DNA of 64,000 nucleotides from Lineus longissimus (lineage: Eukaryota > Nemertea > Pilidiophora > Heteronemertea > Lineidae): contig NC_088322.1 in NCBI RefSeq assembly GCF_910592395.1, positions 1,426,001 to 1,490,000 on the forward strand, in the 5' to 3' direction. This document shows positions 13,401 through 22,313 of the stretch, in pieces. A program made the position numbers and the translations under genes. Positions within the stretch are counted from its first letter, which is position 1, and each line of letters opens with the position of its first letter. A model generated the notes under the pieces. It was not told where the DNA came from. It did no database searches and saw only the letters and a list, made by a program, of their open reading frames with translations.

Positions 13401-14352
13401 TTAAACCAAATAGCCGGCACCGATCTTCCAAAATTAGCGATGGTTTCAAAACAGTCTCCCAGATATGGGGCAATCTCTTCATTATCATAATGGGATTTGG
13501 AGGCATGTTTACAGATTTTACAAGTTCGAGACCTGTTATACCTAAAACTCGCATAGATCCCCATAGATCCCCTCTATTTGTCGAGTTAGCGCCCCTGTAA
13601 GATCATGCATTTTCGGACACTAGAACGAAATCTTCCTGCGGATATCGCGGTTTCGGTGATGATTTAAGGAGAAATTGACTGTTCTTCGAGTTGTATGGGA
13701 CAGAAATGAGTTCATACTTCATGAATACATGAATATATTATGATATGGGCGGGCTTCTAAGTCAAAACAATAACAAACTCAACTGCATCTCTACCGTGTA
13801 TCGCGTAGTGCATTGCCTAGTGTATTTCGTAGTGTATTTTAGCGGAGACATTATTTCCCATTATTTCCGCACTTTGGCCACGCCAAACGTCTTTTTTATT
13901 CGTGGAAGTTAATCTGCTCTGTAAATTTTATTCTACACAGGAAGAATCCATACTAGGTATTGCAATATTTCATGTCTATTGGTGTTTTTGTGTACAGGAG
14001 CGCACCAGACAGTGAGACGTGGAGACGTGTTCAGTGCTGGTGCTGTCAGTAGACTGAATCTGATTGGCCATAGCGATCACTAATATGGGTCGGGATCACG
14101 TGATGTGACGTCACCGCGGTATCCTCCTTGTCCCAACACTGTATCTTTGCGCAGCCAGGCAAAAGCCCCAACACAACCACACAGCACAAGAGGTGCAGAA
14201 ATGTACACCAGTGAATTCCACTTCCAGGATCGGAACTTTTGACCTCCATTATTTTCACAATAAGCCCTTTTTGGGAAGATTTTGGCACACTGAACTCTTG
14301 ACAATAATAGAACCTTTGATGCAGATCGTAATGATATAAAATTCCAGTGCAT
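3882..14352 (-). CDS. LACTB-like mitochondrial serine beta-lactamase-like protein, exon 1 interrupted by a transposon
   Basis: Five coding exons on the minus strand: 14352-14131 plus 13169-13083 (one exon, split by an insertion), 9474-9217, 8415-8181, 5181-5016, 4485-3882. With the insertion and one TSD copy removed the phases agree throughout and give 523 residues, close to the 547 of human LACTB. The LACTB family is a metazoan branch of penicillin-binding/beta-lactamase proteins that forms filaments in the mitochondrial intermembrane space and acts as a protease influencing lipid metabolism. Visible hallmarks: a basic Ser-rich leader and a membrane segment near residues 48-66, DEVGAPGIVVGV at the start of exon 2, SISK (SxxK, about 148-151), YST (about 273), a Lys/Glu-rich insert in exon 3, and HTGG (about 460). 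An in-frame stop precedes the chosen ATG. The insertion makes the present allele doubtful: unspliced translation stops inside it. Confidence 0.88.
5016..5181 (-). CDS. LACTB-like exon 4, followed by a GC-AG intron
   Basis: 166 bp encoding TEFLYSTHAWTLVSAVLEG through ENEPLIYGRSR. The YST triad corresponds to the second conserved active-site motif. The only donor that keeps the frame and the family sequence (…GRSR|FYERN…) is CAAG|GCAAGT, a GC donor with otherwise strong consensus. Confidence 0.9.
5230..5940. repeat. Diverged tandem repeat of about 290 bp within LACTB intron 3
   Basis: Two to three diverged copies share the order: cattgtacc-like segment, gtctgtagc, aaaacgtgccattattg, ttgacctctgtgaccttgaaaa, atatttcagc, and cttcttgtgtttttg. 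The tgacctctgtgacctt motif is widespread in marine invertebrate repeats. Non-coding. Confidence 0.55.
5986..6345. repeat. Minisatellite, unit about 65 bp, 5-6 copies
   Basis: Near-identical units containing cactgtacagtctcactcat, attgatatcaacacctccat and catacaatatctccctgcc repeat with a period of about 65 bp. The array lies in LACTB intron 3. Confidence 0.9.
6697..8142. repeat. Minisatellite, unit 48 bp (variants of 46), about 30 copies
   Basis: Each unit contains gaggagcaaagacacatcat, catgctacctcagttcaaag and ctaggagt. Variants alternate by cagttc/cagtac, ctacc/ccacc, gagg/gtgg and by a 2-bp loss (gagcagacac), so higher-order structure is present. Because 48 is a multiple of three it produces long open frames on the plus strand that are not genes. 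It lies in LACTB intron 3, between exons 3 and 4. Confidence 0.95.
8181..8415 (-). CDS. LACTB-like exon 3 (SH-SGIRHYE and Lys/Glu-rich insert)
   Basis: 235 bp, starting VTITTRHLLSHVSGIRHYE and continuing with a long charged segment (EEIQKKKQEKEREKKEGKK...) that is characteristic of animal LACTB. It ends ...ELIHKPG at donor CCAG|GTGAGA in phase 1. The next intron downstream carries the 48-bp and 65-bp minisatellites. Confidence 0.92.
9217..9474 (-). CDS. LACTB-like exon 2 (catalytic SxxK)
   Basis: 258 bp, phase 0 at both ends. It encodes DEVGAPGIVVGVCVDG, then YSDVENRV and MRIASISK, where Ser and Lys of SISK correspond to the nucleophile and general base of serine beta-lactamase-like enzymes, and ends at EFPEKTFEGEK. 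Acceptor TTTCAG|GATGAG and donor AAAAG|GTAACC are clear. Confidence 0.92.
10075..11020. repeat. Compound minisatellite in LACTB intron 1
   Basis: Tandem units built from two related modules: cctccgatttgagacaccat with gtgactcaaaaccttcagtc (10080-10510), and cctctgctctggtgtgagac with catgtgatccaatacttccg (10610-10900), each about 55-65 bp, with mixed edges. The theme is gagacaccatg repeated throughout. Open frames here on either strand are repeat artefacts. Confidence 0.9.
12052..12483. mobile_element. MITE-like element containing R1 and R2
   Basis: Begins agttccacctatcataaaac and ends ttgataggtggaagtac, so the ends are short inverted repeats around TTCCACCTATCA. It contains R1 (12192-12319, also at 1-121) and R2 (12325-12483, also at 3511-3670) including the same 28-bp palindrome (12360-12387). 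An internal ttccacctatc at 12311 suggests two related elements joined end to end. No coding capacity. It lies in LACTB intron 1. Confidence 0.55.
12644..12793. mobile_element. Short hairpin MITE, 150 bp
   Basis: Terminal inverted repeats of about 32 bp (left AGATTCATGCACTTGATTGG and on through gaacaacgttta; the right end mirrors it with one mismatch) enclose an inner imperfect palindrome rich in ACGTCAC. TTAA-like bases lie near both edges but not symmetrically, so the target duplication is not settled. Confidence 0.6.
13083..13178 (-). CDS. LACTB-like exon 1, downstream part
   Basis: After the insertion the frame resumes: one TSD copy, then QGDQVNASRK and the helical stretch ending ESRDIIQRVK, followed by a donor (AAAG|GTATAA). 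It joins exon 2 in phase 0 to give ...QRVK|DEVGAPG, the junction expected in LACTB proteins. This is what shows that the MITE lies inside coding sequence rather than in an intron. Confidence 0.8.
13179..14130. mobile_element. 952-bp nonautonomous element inside LACTB exon 1, 9-bp TSD
   Basis: Perfect 26-bp terminal inverted repeats (13179-13204 and 14105-14130, starting CAAGGAGGATACCGCGGTGA) are flanked by the 9-bp direct repeat TCCCAACAC (13170-13178 and 14131-14139). No transposase is encoded. A 9-bp duplication fits MULE/Mutator-type (or Merlin-type) transposition. The insertion point is within codons of the LACTB-like gene, and deleting the element plus one TSD restores an uninterrupted reading frame. 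Confidence 0.88.
14131..14352 (-). CDS. LACTB-like exon 1, upstream part (mitochondrial leader and membrane segment)
   Basis: The ATG at 14352 is preceded in frame by TGA. The first 71 codons encode a basic, Ser-rich leader (MHWNFISLRSASK...) and a hydrophobic segment ending AFAWLRKDT, as expected of a mitochondrial inner-membrane or intermembrane-space protein. Codons GTG TTG GGA (14139-14131) are the target site that is duplicated at the insertion. Reading on into the insertion gives about 17 foreign residues and then a stop. Confidence 0.8.
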
Positions 14353-15034
14353 TTTATTTCATAAAGTATGTTTTGATTCTAAATTTCTTGCTATTTTATC
14401 AAATCCAGAATCAGCTGATGTAATAAACGTCACCAGATCGTGTGTTGTTTCAAAGATTGATGATGTAAACTACGTCATCGTACTTGTGGTTTGACCTGAA
14501 TTTTTAGCAGTCTCCAAGCGTCGTCAACGGTGACCATAACCGTCTAGTCTCACTCGATCTACTGTCTCTGCCACAGTTGGTTACCAAGCCGCTTTGAACA
14601 ATGGGAACAATCGACGGCTATTCGAACCGCCACGGTGCATGGGGCCATTGTTTCCGGTCTTATTCGCACCGTCAGAAACACCATTACGGTGAAAGGTACC
14701 GTATCGTGATGGTGCGAATAATACGGAGTGAATAAATAGATCGCACCGTGGTGACATGGGTGATGGTGGGTAAGGAAAGTAGGCCTAATTCATGATTGAG
14801 GTGGTGTTTGTTTGTGACGAGTGTTGGAAGTGCCTTTACTCCTGGCTCCGGGTGTGGGTAGGGTCCTTGACTTCCAGCCAGGCCAGCGCCGGCCCTGTCA
14901 CGGTACGAATAGCCACGGCCTTTCCATTTTCACCAGTTTTATCTATGTACTATGAGCCGTACTGTGGACCATCCTGTGGACGGGTACTAATTTCCTTGTG
15001 GACGGGCATTCCAATTTGGGAAGTGGTGTCAGTG
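14353..15034. other. 5' flank of the LACTB-like gene, no recognisable gene
   Basis: Upstream region of the minus-strand LACTB start. No TATA box or conserved promoter motif can be assigned. A short inverted pair (TATTCGCACC / GGTGCGAATA) occurs around 14660-14730. Confidence 0.35.
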
Positions 15035-15043
15035 ATTTCCTGC

Positions 15044-16004
15044 GGCTTACTGGACTTTGCGCAATATTTCGCCAAAAAAGTATTCTACGCAACGGTCCCT
15101 AGGTGACTTTTCCTATTCATAATACACAGCCTGTCCATCCTAGATCGTGGTTACATGGGGAGTAATCGTTGTAAAATTAGGTCAAACGCAAAGACAGTTA
15201 ACCCGGGTACCACTATGTTCACGATGCGAACAAGCCGTGTAAGTCATTATCAGCATTTTTTTCATTGAACATTTGCGGGTACAGCGTCACATGGAGCAGC
15301 ATTGAACGGTAAACATGTTCACATCATATTCAGACAACGGCTTGTAACGGCCATACAGGAAACGATTCGTATCAACAAAACTACGGGCCGTATCGTCTGT
15401 TTCATGTTTTTTTGCATTACACCCCCTGGTGCTAAACAAAGAATAATTTTGAAACGAAATTTGGTGTTAATTTGTAAACAAAGTTAAAGTCCAGACCTCA
15501 AGCGGTTACGGGTACACACTACATTTATTATAAAATTGCTAATGCATTAAAAAGTTGAATTGGTCAAGTTTAGCGCCCCATAGATTTTTCCCAGACGTGC
15601 CGATGAAAGTCAATTTCCGGCAGATAATACAGCCCGGGGTTAGATCTTCAAACCATAGAAATTTTGTTGAGGGCTGACCGTGATAATTACCAGGCTGGGG
15701 GTCTGATGTTTTGGGGGTCATCGACCATTTGTGACCGGTGAATCGACTTTTCAGCCAACGAGGGGTTAATTTGGCCATTGGGACCACAAAACTTAGGCTC
15801 CTAAACTGAAACGTCGTCATCGTTTTCTTCTAATGGAAAGGAAATTCATGATTTTGATTTTTAAAAACACGTATTCATAATGGAAAACACATCCATACTG
15901 GTGACTGACACCATATCGAACTTGACGTACCGGGGTAAAACATAATGGTCGCTCCCCCATTTCGCTCGTTTCGTTTCGTTTCGTTGCGCAAAGTCCAGTA
16001 AGCC
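15044..16004. mobile_element. 961-bp nonautonomous element, 21-bp TIRs, 9-bp TSD
   Basis: Perfect 21-bp terminal inverted repeats (15044-15064 and 15984-16004, starting GGCTTACTGGACTTTGC) are flanked by the direct repeat ATTTCCTGC (15035-15043 and 16005-16013). No transposase is visible. A related terminus is present at about 54675-54730. Confidence 0.85.
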
Positions 16005-16013
16005 ATTTCCTGC

Positions 16014-17894
16014 TGCAGGGCCACACAGCGGGTTCCATTGGTAATGTTTGGTGGTTCGAGTGATCTGAGGATGATTACTGGACAGCCTTTTCAAGAATGA
16101 GGCGGTGTGGTGGTAAGCCTTGGATGTGCAATGTGTTGAGGAATTCGACTGGGAAGTGGCAAGGGGGAAGTGGATTGCTTCTTCTGGGGTGAGAGTGGTG
16201 TCATATGAGTGGTAGAAGTGTTGTGTACCCATTTCACAATCCCAAGAGAACCATGTACAGTGTCCTCGCGGCCCCTTCGGAGAAATTCCCGGCAGCGACG
16301 GATTTTAACAGCCTGACGAAAACGGGGAATCCCCATTTCACATTCCCCGATACCACTGACGGTCACGCACCTGTATTAAACCAATCAGCATGAGGTTGTA
16401 CCCGAAAATAGTTCAGTTTGAGATCAATGCGTGGTCTCATCATACCAGTTGAATGGTATTTTCCATTTAAGATATAATTTTTCTAAAATTGAGAATAAAG
16501 TATGTTTAAAATGAAGAAAATGATGAAGTTTCAGTCCAATTTGCTTACTTATGTGGTTTTGAGGCTCCATTTAACCCGTCGTGGTGAAAAAGCTGACTCG
16601 CTGGTTAAAAGCCATCAAAATCCCCCCCCCCCCCCCCCCCCCCTATGTCCAGACCCCCAAACCCTGAAATTATCATGCAAAACGTGTTTTTCGTTGTGTA
16701 ACACACAACGAAAATTTCATGGTTTGACAGGCTAGGATAGGTCTATTTGGCTTTGAAAGCGTTCCTCCCAGATTACATCTTGGAAAAAGTTATGAGCATG
16801 TAGAAAGTAATGTTTTAAAGGGAAAACGGCTTAAAACTTTATTACAGGTACGTGGCCTGACGAAATGCAATGTATTGATGTATACATCTTGGCTCGGATT
16901 TCCCCGTCAAATTCGTTTTTCCAGCAATTCCAAGTTTACCTATTATCAAAACAACATTCCGCATAATGTGTAAAGAGGAAGCTCTAGTGAACTCACACAA
17001 CTGTATGTCCTAGCAGACGATAGAGCAAGCTCTAGTGAACTCACACAACTGTATGTCCTAGCAGACGATTTTTAAATACATGATGTCCAACACCCGCACT
17101 TAGTGGCGCCGGTGTGAATAAATCTACTTGTGTGAATGGTCAATGGCTCATGATGGCTAGCTGATCGCGGTGGGAAAAAAACACGATTTGACCAGCCATA
17201 ACTCTCAGCTAGACAGACGGAGCAGCATAAGCTATCAATTCATCTGAGCGCACCCAACGTACGCGAAAACGGACCACTTTCAATCGCTCGGTGCGCAAAC
17301 TTGAACTTGAATTAAAAAAAATTTGCCATGTGTGAATACTACTGGCTATAAATTTCAACAATCATGTTACGTCACGTAGACTCGTTTAAAAATACCACAA
17401 AGGCCAAGTTTCCGCGAAGTTATGTCACTTGTTGTCCGACTCCTGTTCATCCGACCGTGACCTCAGTATTTGACCAATCTGCTTTGTATCGTGAGCATTT
17501 TCGTGTATGGGTCAATGAATTTGATTGAAAATCACAATTTGAATAGAAGAGTGGTTTGGTAAGCTCTCTGACGTAACGTACTCAATACGAGGCGTTGAAT
17601 TTGGCTGTGTTCCTGGTATGACAGACCGGTTTTGGGAGTTCAGCCTGATTTCTTCACAACTTTTCTCCCCAAATTTTGCGACTATTGTCTGATACAATGT
17701 ACAATCTTATCTTATCTTTTCATTTTCATTTCTTGCAGACGCCAGACACGTTGTCCTGTCTAGCACACCCAATGCTGCCCAACCGGTTTATCACAAGATA
17801 CGACGTGAACACCACAATGGTGAGTTATTTTACTCTATCGAAACTTCCTTGATCGCACATACATGTATTCTTTTGAAACTTCTCATCTCTGCAG
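16014..17894. other. Non-coding stretch with homopolymer and short tandem duplication
   Basis: A run of 22 C lies at 16622-16643. A 48-bp tandem duplication (agctctagtgaactcacaca…) occupies about 16979-17069. No coding exon could be supported. Confidence 0.45.
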
Positions 17895-18087
17895 CAGTGG
17901 CGGATCCAGAAATTTGGGAAAGACGCGGGGGGCCGGGGGGGGGGGGGGGGGGGGCGCTGCTCCACCAATGAGAACTCATGATAGAGCCGAAGGTGCAATC
18001 CTGAAAATGAGGGGAGGGTTCTTGAGGAGAGGTGCCCTAAAATATCAAAAAGGGATGACTCATGCGGGACCCCTAAATCCGCCACTG
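17895..18087. mobile_element. hAT-like MITE, 193 bp
   Basis: The ends CAGTGGCGGATCCAG and (reverse complement) CAGTGGCGGATTTAG are typical hAT termini. The flanking octamers CTCTGCAG and CTGTTCTG are only partly alike, so the 8-bp duplication has decayed or the ends are slightly misplaced. A run of 20 G lies inside at 17935-17954. Confidence 0.6.
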
Positions 18088-18416
18088 CTGTTCTGAATAT
18101 TTCCACACTCGGTTCAGCAGACCTTAGAAAGGAGGACACTGTTAGCCCATACCCTATCTATGGTACTATATCGTTCTGGCAGCAAGAAAATGAGACGATC
18201 GGTCACATGTCTGCCATGTTTTATGACGTCACGCGCCACGTGCTTGGCGCAATGTGTCACGTGCTCATAACACATTCTACCTCTGAACCAATCAGCCCTT
18301 GATAATGTGACATGTGATATGTATGATGAGGACCTTGACCGGATCAGAAAGATAATTCAATCGAAGTAGTTCAGAGACATTTACATGAAGACATGGCAGA
18401 AATGACCAATCGTCTC

Positions 18417-18670
18417 GGTGATCACTAAATCCTACAGGCTAGAGGGAGGTAATTATAATATGATCTCCACCGCCCGACCCGATGACGTCATTACCGGAAT
18501 TCCGGGTGGCAACTTCTAGCTCATCGATTACTTAACTGAAGTTGCCGCCATTGTGATGTAAATACTAGGGGTATTTCCCACCCTGAATTCCGGTAATGAC
18601 GTCATCGGGTCGGGCGGTGGAGATCATATTATAATTACCTCCCTCTAGCCTTTAGGATTTAGTGATCACC
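18417..18670. mobile_element. Fold-back MITE, 254 bp, 9-bp TSD
   Basis: Starts GGTGATCACTAAATCC and ends with its reverse complement. The arms pair over about 90 bp (through ctccaccgcccgacccgatg and acgtcattaccggaatt), leaving a short unpaired centre, so the whole element can fold into one hairpin. The direct repeat AATCGTCTC flanks it (18408-18416 and 18671-18679). Confidence 0.88.
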
Positions 18671-18679
18671 AATCGTCTC

Positions 18680-19680
18680 ATTTCACCTCTGTGCTGCCAA
18701 CTGTGCGACGATCGAGGATCAGTCGGAGATCAGCATCCCAGAGCTTTGATAAACCTTCCATTTGTTCCCAGGCTTGTGTTATGAAATGACCATGGTTTAG
18801 TGATAGGCCTACCCCCACTTGTATTCAGTGGTATTAAATGGACAACTGTGGAATGAGATATGGTGGTTTTTCCTACAAAAATGGCTTCCAGTAGAACCGT
18901 GACTTCTCAGTCCAAACAGGAAAATTGAAATACATCATTGAACTGCAATAAACAGTGCACAAAAACTGGGTGTAACCTTAGGCCTGCCTGAATTTCACAG
19001 GTCATGTCCAAAACTGCCTCGCACACTGGCGAAAATCGTCATTTGAGATAAGTGGCGGTGCATGGTGACAAGCAGAGGTACTATCCTCCTGGCCAGGGAA
19101 ATCCCACACCCAGGTTGTCCCTTTAAAGTTGACATGCATGCATAAAAACCCTAACGGCCAAATTAGAAAAGACGGAAAGGATGAAGTGGCGAGGGTTCCG
19201 AGTTCGAACCCGCTCGAGGAATAATTTTTTGTTTTTTCTTTCTCTGTGACCTGTCTCGTCAATGAACTTGTGTTTCTGCAGTCAAGTGAGACCTGTCGCT
19301 GGGTGTCTATCATGTTTCAAGTGCAGTTTGTCTTTTGGTGGTCGGGCGTTTGTGTTTTCTATCTTTGTCGTTTGGGTTTTTATGCATGCACGTCAGCTTA
19401 AAGTAGGTTTTTGCGTGGTCACGAAGATGATATGTGAATAATGACACCAATGCATTGGCCCTGCGGTCACGTGGTGGCTTTCAAAGATATCCTTGTGCCG
19501 TCGGTAGGAAGCTGCTGAAAGCCGCAGCAAACCAGCAGCAAACAAAAGACTTAGGCTACTTAAAATCTCGGGAGAAGTAATAATCTCGTCACCATTGAGT
19601 TTTACCTATAGCTCCTATACAAGTACATGTATAAAGATGGTGTGCGAAGATAAATTTCGGCCATTTTGTTACCATTTTAA
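18680..19680. other. Non-coding stretch
   Basis: No exon supported. A single Pol III B-box-like sequence (gagttcgaacccgctcgagg, about 19200-19219) followed by a T-rich tract may be the remnant of a tRNA-derived SINE, but no A box is clear. Confidence 0.35.
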
Positions 19681-19682
19681 TA

Positions 19683-20405
19683 GCTAACTGTATGCGCATG
19701 TTTAATCGCCCGCCCGCGAAGTTTTTCCCTGAACCTTTCGGGCAGTACAGTGTACATTTGTACACAGGTTCTCAGCCAATCAGAATCCGATAAATCTGTG
19801 TCGTCTTCAGGGCGTCATCATGAAACTTAGAAGTAAGCTTGTATTGTTTTGTGCTTGTTGCTCAAATTGAAGCATACAGTATCAAAATATACTGGAGGAA
19901 GACCATACACACGAGGTAGTATCGAAAGACAAGTCTCATTGCAGAGAAACATATTCCTACTGGAGGAAGACCATTCGAATGAGACAAGTCTCATTGTATA
20001 TTCATGCTCAATATGATATCTGAAGGACTATCCCTTGGATCTTGGAGATGGGCTATTGTTATTGTCCTTTCTGTAGGTATGTTGCAGGCAGCAGAAATAA
20101 CTAAAATATCTAAAATCTAAATAACAAGGGAAAAGAAACGCGCTATAAAAATAAAATATAAAGAGTAAAAAAGAAAAAGAAAAATGTTGTCCACAACCGG
20201 ATTCGAACTCACGACCTTTGGATCGAACATCGTATTCTACTATTTCTGACGAGCGCTCTACCAACTGCTCTAAAGTTTCTAAGACTTCTGACGTCATGTA
20301 TTTGTCGAAATCTGATTGGCTGAAAGTCCCAATGTACACTATAGTGACCAAAAGGTTCAGGAAAAAAAAATTCGCTACCCGCCCTTTTCAGATTGACAGT
20401 TAGCC
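19683..20405. mobile_element. Inverted-repeat pair enclosing a tRNA-like sequence
   Basis: About 100 bp on the left (gctaactgtatgcgc…, ccctgaacctttcgggcagt, tctcagccaatcagaatccg) matches the reverse complement of about 20290-20405 (…ccaatcagattt…, cctgaaccttttggtcac, ggctaactgtcaatc) at moderate identity. This looks like a diverged MITE or inverted-repeat element. No target duplication was found. Confidence 0.5.
20188..20276 (-). repeat. tRNA-like sequence, probably tRNA-derived SINE or decayed tRNA gene
   Basis: On the minus strand an A-box-like TAGAGCAGTTGGTAGAGCGC is followed about 50 bases later by a B-box-like GAGTTCGAATCCGG, the normal Pol III spacing. A T-rich tract follows (TTTTTCTTTTTC). 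The acceptor stem does not pair convincingly and the anticodon arm is unclear, so a functional tRNA is not claimed. Confidence 0.45.
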
Positions 20406-21530
20406 CATCTATCACTTCGATCTATCTACCGTAACTGTCATGGCCAATACTTTTTCTTTCAGAAGCCCCGACGTCCTTTGAACTTTCAAGAAATGGTTGG
20501 GTTTGGTCAAGGGACTGGTATTGGATCTGATATATTATCATTGTTGTCACACCTTTTCGCTAAATATGAGGTCTTGAAAATGCTTGGTATTGCTCCTTGT
20601 GAGGTGTTACCCAATGTTAATGACGCCTGTCTGTATAAGTGGTACATACTTGACACCTATGGCGAAGGATGAGCCAGTTATTTTCGAGTTTGTACTTTGG
20701 GTGCATCTCGTTCCTCGGGTTGCATTGCGCCCGCGACCCCATAGGAGTTCCTGGTCTTGTCTCTTCGCCCCCAACCCCGATAAACTCTATGTACCGTGAA
20801 CGAATGCTCATCAGGTCGACAGTTATTTGACGACGTAAATCCATCCATATTAACTGGCGCTGCGGCTGCGCTCAATAGACTCCGTTGGGGAGTCTGAGCC
20901 TGATAGGGTGTACCAGTCCAGCCGGTTATGTACGGTTGGTATGCTCTATGATATGGATCTCCAGCCACCTGTCAGCTAGGGGCAGACCCCAGTGTCTCAA
21001 CCCTGGGTCTCAGAGGCGGTAACTTCTAGTCAGGCAGCGCGCTATGTCTGGTTAGGCGACATGGGTTACCAGGGCATCCACAGCCAAAATGGTTTGCACA
21101 TGGAGGTCATCGCGACCGACTTGTGAGGGGGAAGAAGTGATGTCCATGGCGGTTTCAAATTGATCTGACGACCCCCGCGTCTTCTGGACAGGGAGGGGTT
21201 CATGTGGCCAAATCCTGTCAGCTAAATCCTATCGTTAGCATCGTTCGCGGTTCATGGAAACCAAGGGCATGGAACCCTTTTTTGTCTTGGTTTAATTTCT
21301 CTGAGGATTTCAATGATGATGTATATATTTAGATCCACAGGTATAGTCGGTACATGTGGCGACTCGCCACATGAACATTTTAAAAGTTTTTTTCGAGCAT
21401 TGTTAAAAGTTATGAGAATAAATTTCTTCTTTGGACGTGTTTTTTTTTACCAGAATGACAATCAAAAAGTTTGTCACTGGAGAATTTCCCCATCCCCACC
21501 CCAGCCCTAGAATAATATACAGACTAAATA
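20406..21530. other. Non-coding stretch
   Basis: No gene or repeat could be supported. Open frames are short and unlike any known family. Confidence 0.35.
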
Positions 21531-21536
21531 GTATCT

Positions 21537-21812
21537 TTGGACTGTACTGGTAATATAGGTCAGTCACGAAAAATGCTGAAATATATATTGGACTGTACTG
21601 GTAACATAGTTCAGTCACGAAGAATAGAATGTATATTGGACTGTACTGGTAATATAGGTCAGTCACGAAAAATGAAATATATATTGGACTGTACTGGTAA
21701 TATAGGTCGGTCACGAAGAATAGAATGATATTGGACTGTACTGGTAATAGAGGTCAGTCAAAAAAAGAAATATATATTGGACTGTACTGGTAATATAGGT
21801 CAGTCACAAAAA
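21537..21812. repeat. Minisatellite, unit about 46-51 bp, 6 copies
   Basis: Units contain ttggactgtactggtaatat and aggtcagtcacgaaaaat. Copies differ by small indels, which produce short repetitive open frames on both strands that are not genes. Confidence 0.9.
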
Positions 21813-22262
21813 TATCTGAAAGTCTGTGCCCCATTGTTGACGAATATAATATCGTGAGGACATTATCAATAGTCACGGTCCCTGGCCCCTCCCACATAAA
21901 AATCATTAGCAAGGTCACTGCAGGCAATAGCTTCAGCGTTGTTATTGTATAAACATGTCTTAAACATTATAAACGGCCCTATTTGTGGGGTTACATTGGG
22001 TTCTTGCTGGGGTAATGATGTCCATGTCCGATTCTGCGTTTTGTGGACTTGTAAATCAGTCCAGCAGTGACATTGCGTTTTGTGGACATGTAAGTCTGTC
22101 CCGCAGTACCAAGTTTCACCCCAGCAATAACCAACAAGACCTGCACGTGACCTTAAAGTAAATAGCTATGCAAGTGTGGTCGAGACAAAACGCGATGTAT
22201 GCATTGGAAGAAGGAAATCTGCGAAGAGTAGCAGGAACTGTCTGTCCAGCTCTCGTTTATGA

Positions 22263-22313
22263 AACAATGGGCGATTTGAAAGACGTCTCCTGAACAGATC
22301 GCCCATTGTTCAC
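22263..22313. repeat. Short hairpin
   Basis: aacaatgggcgat and its reverse complement atcgcccattgtt form a 13-bp stem with a loop of about 24 bases. It could be a fold-back remnant. Confidence 0.5.
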
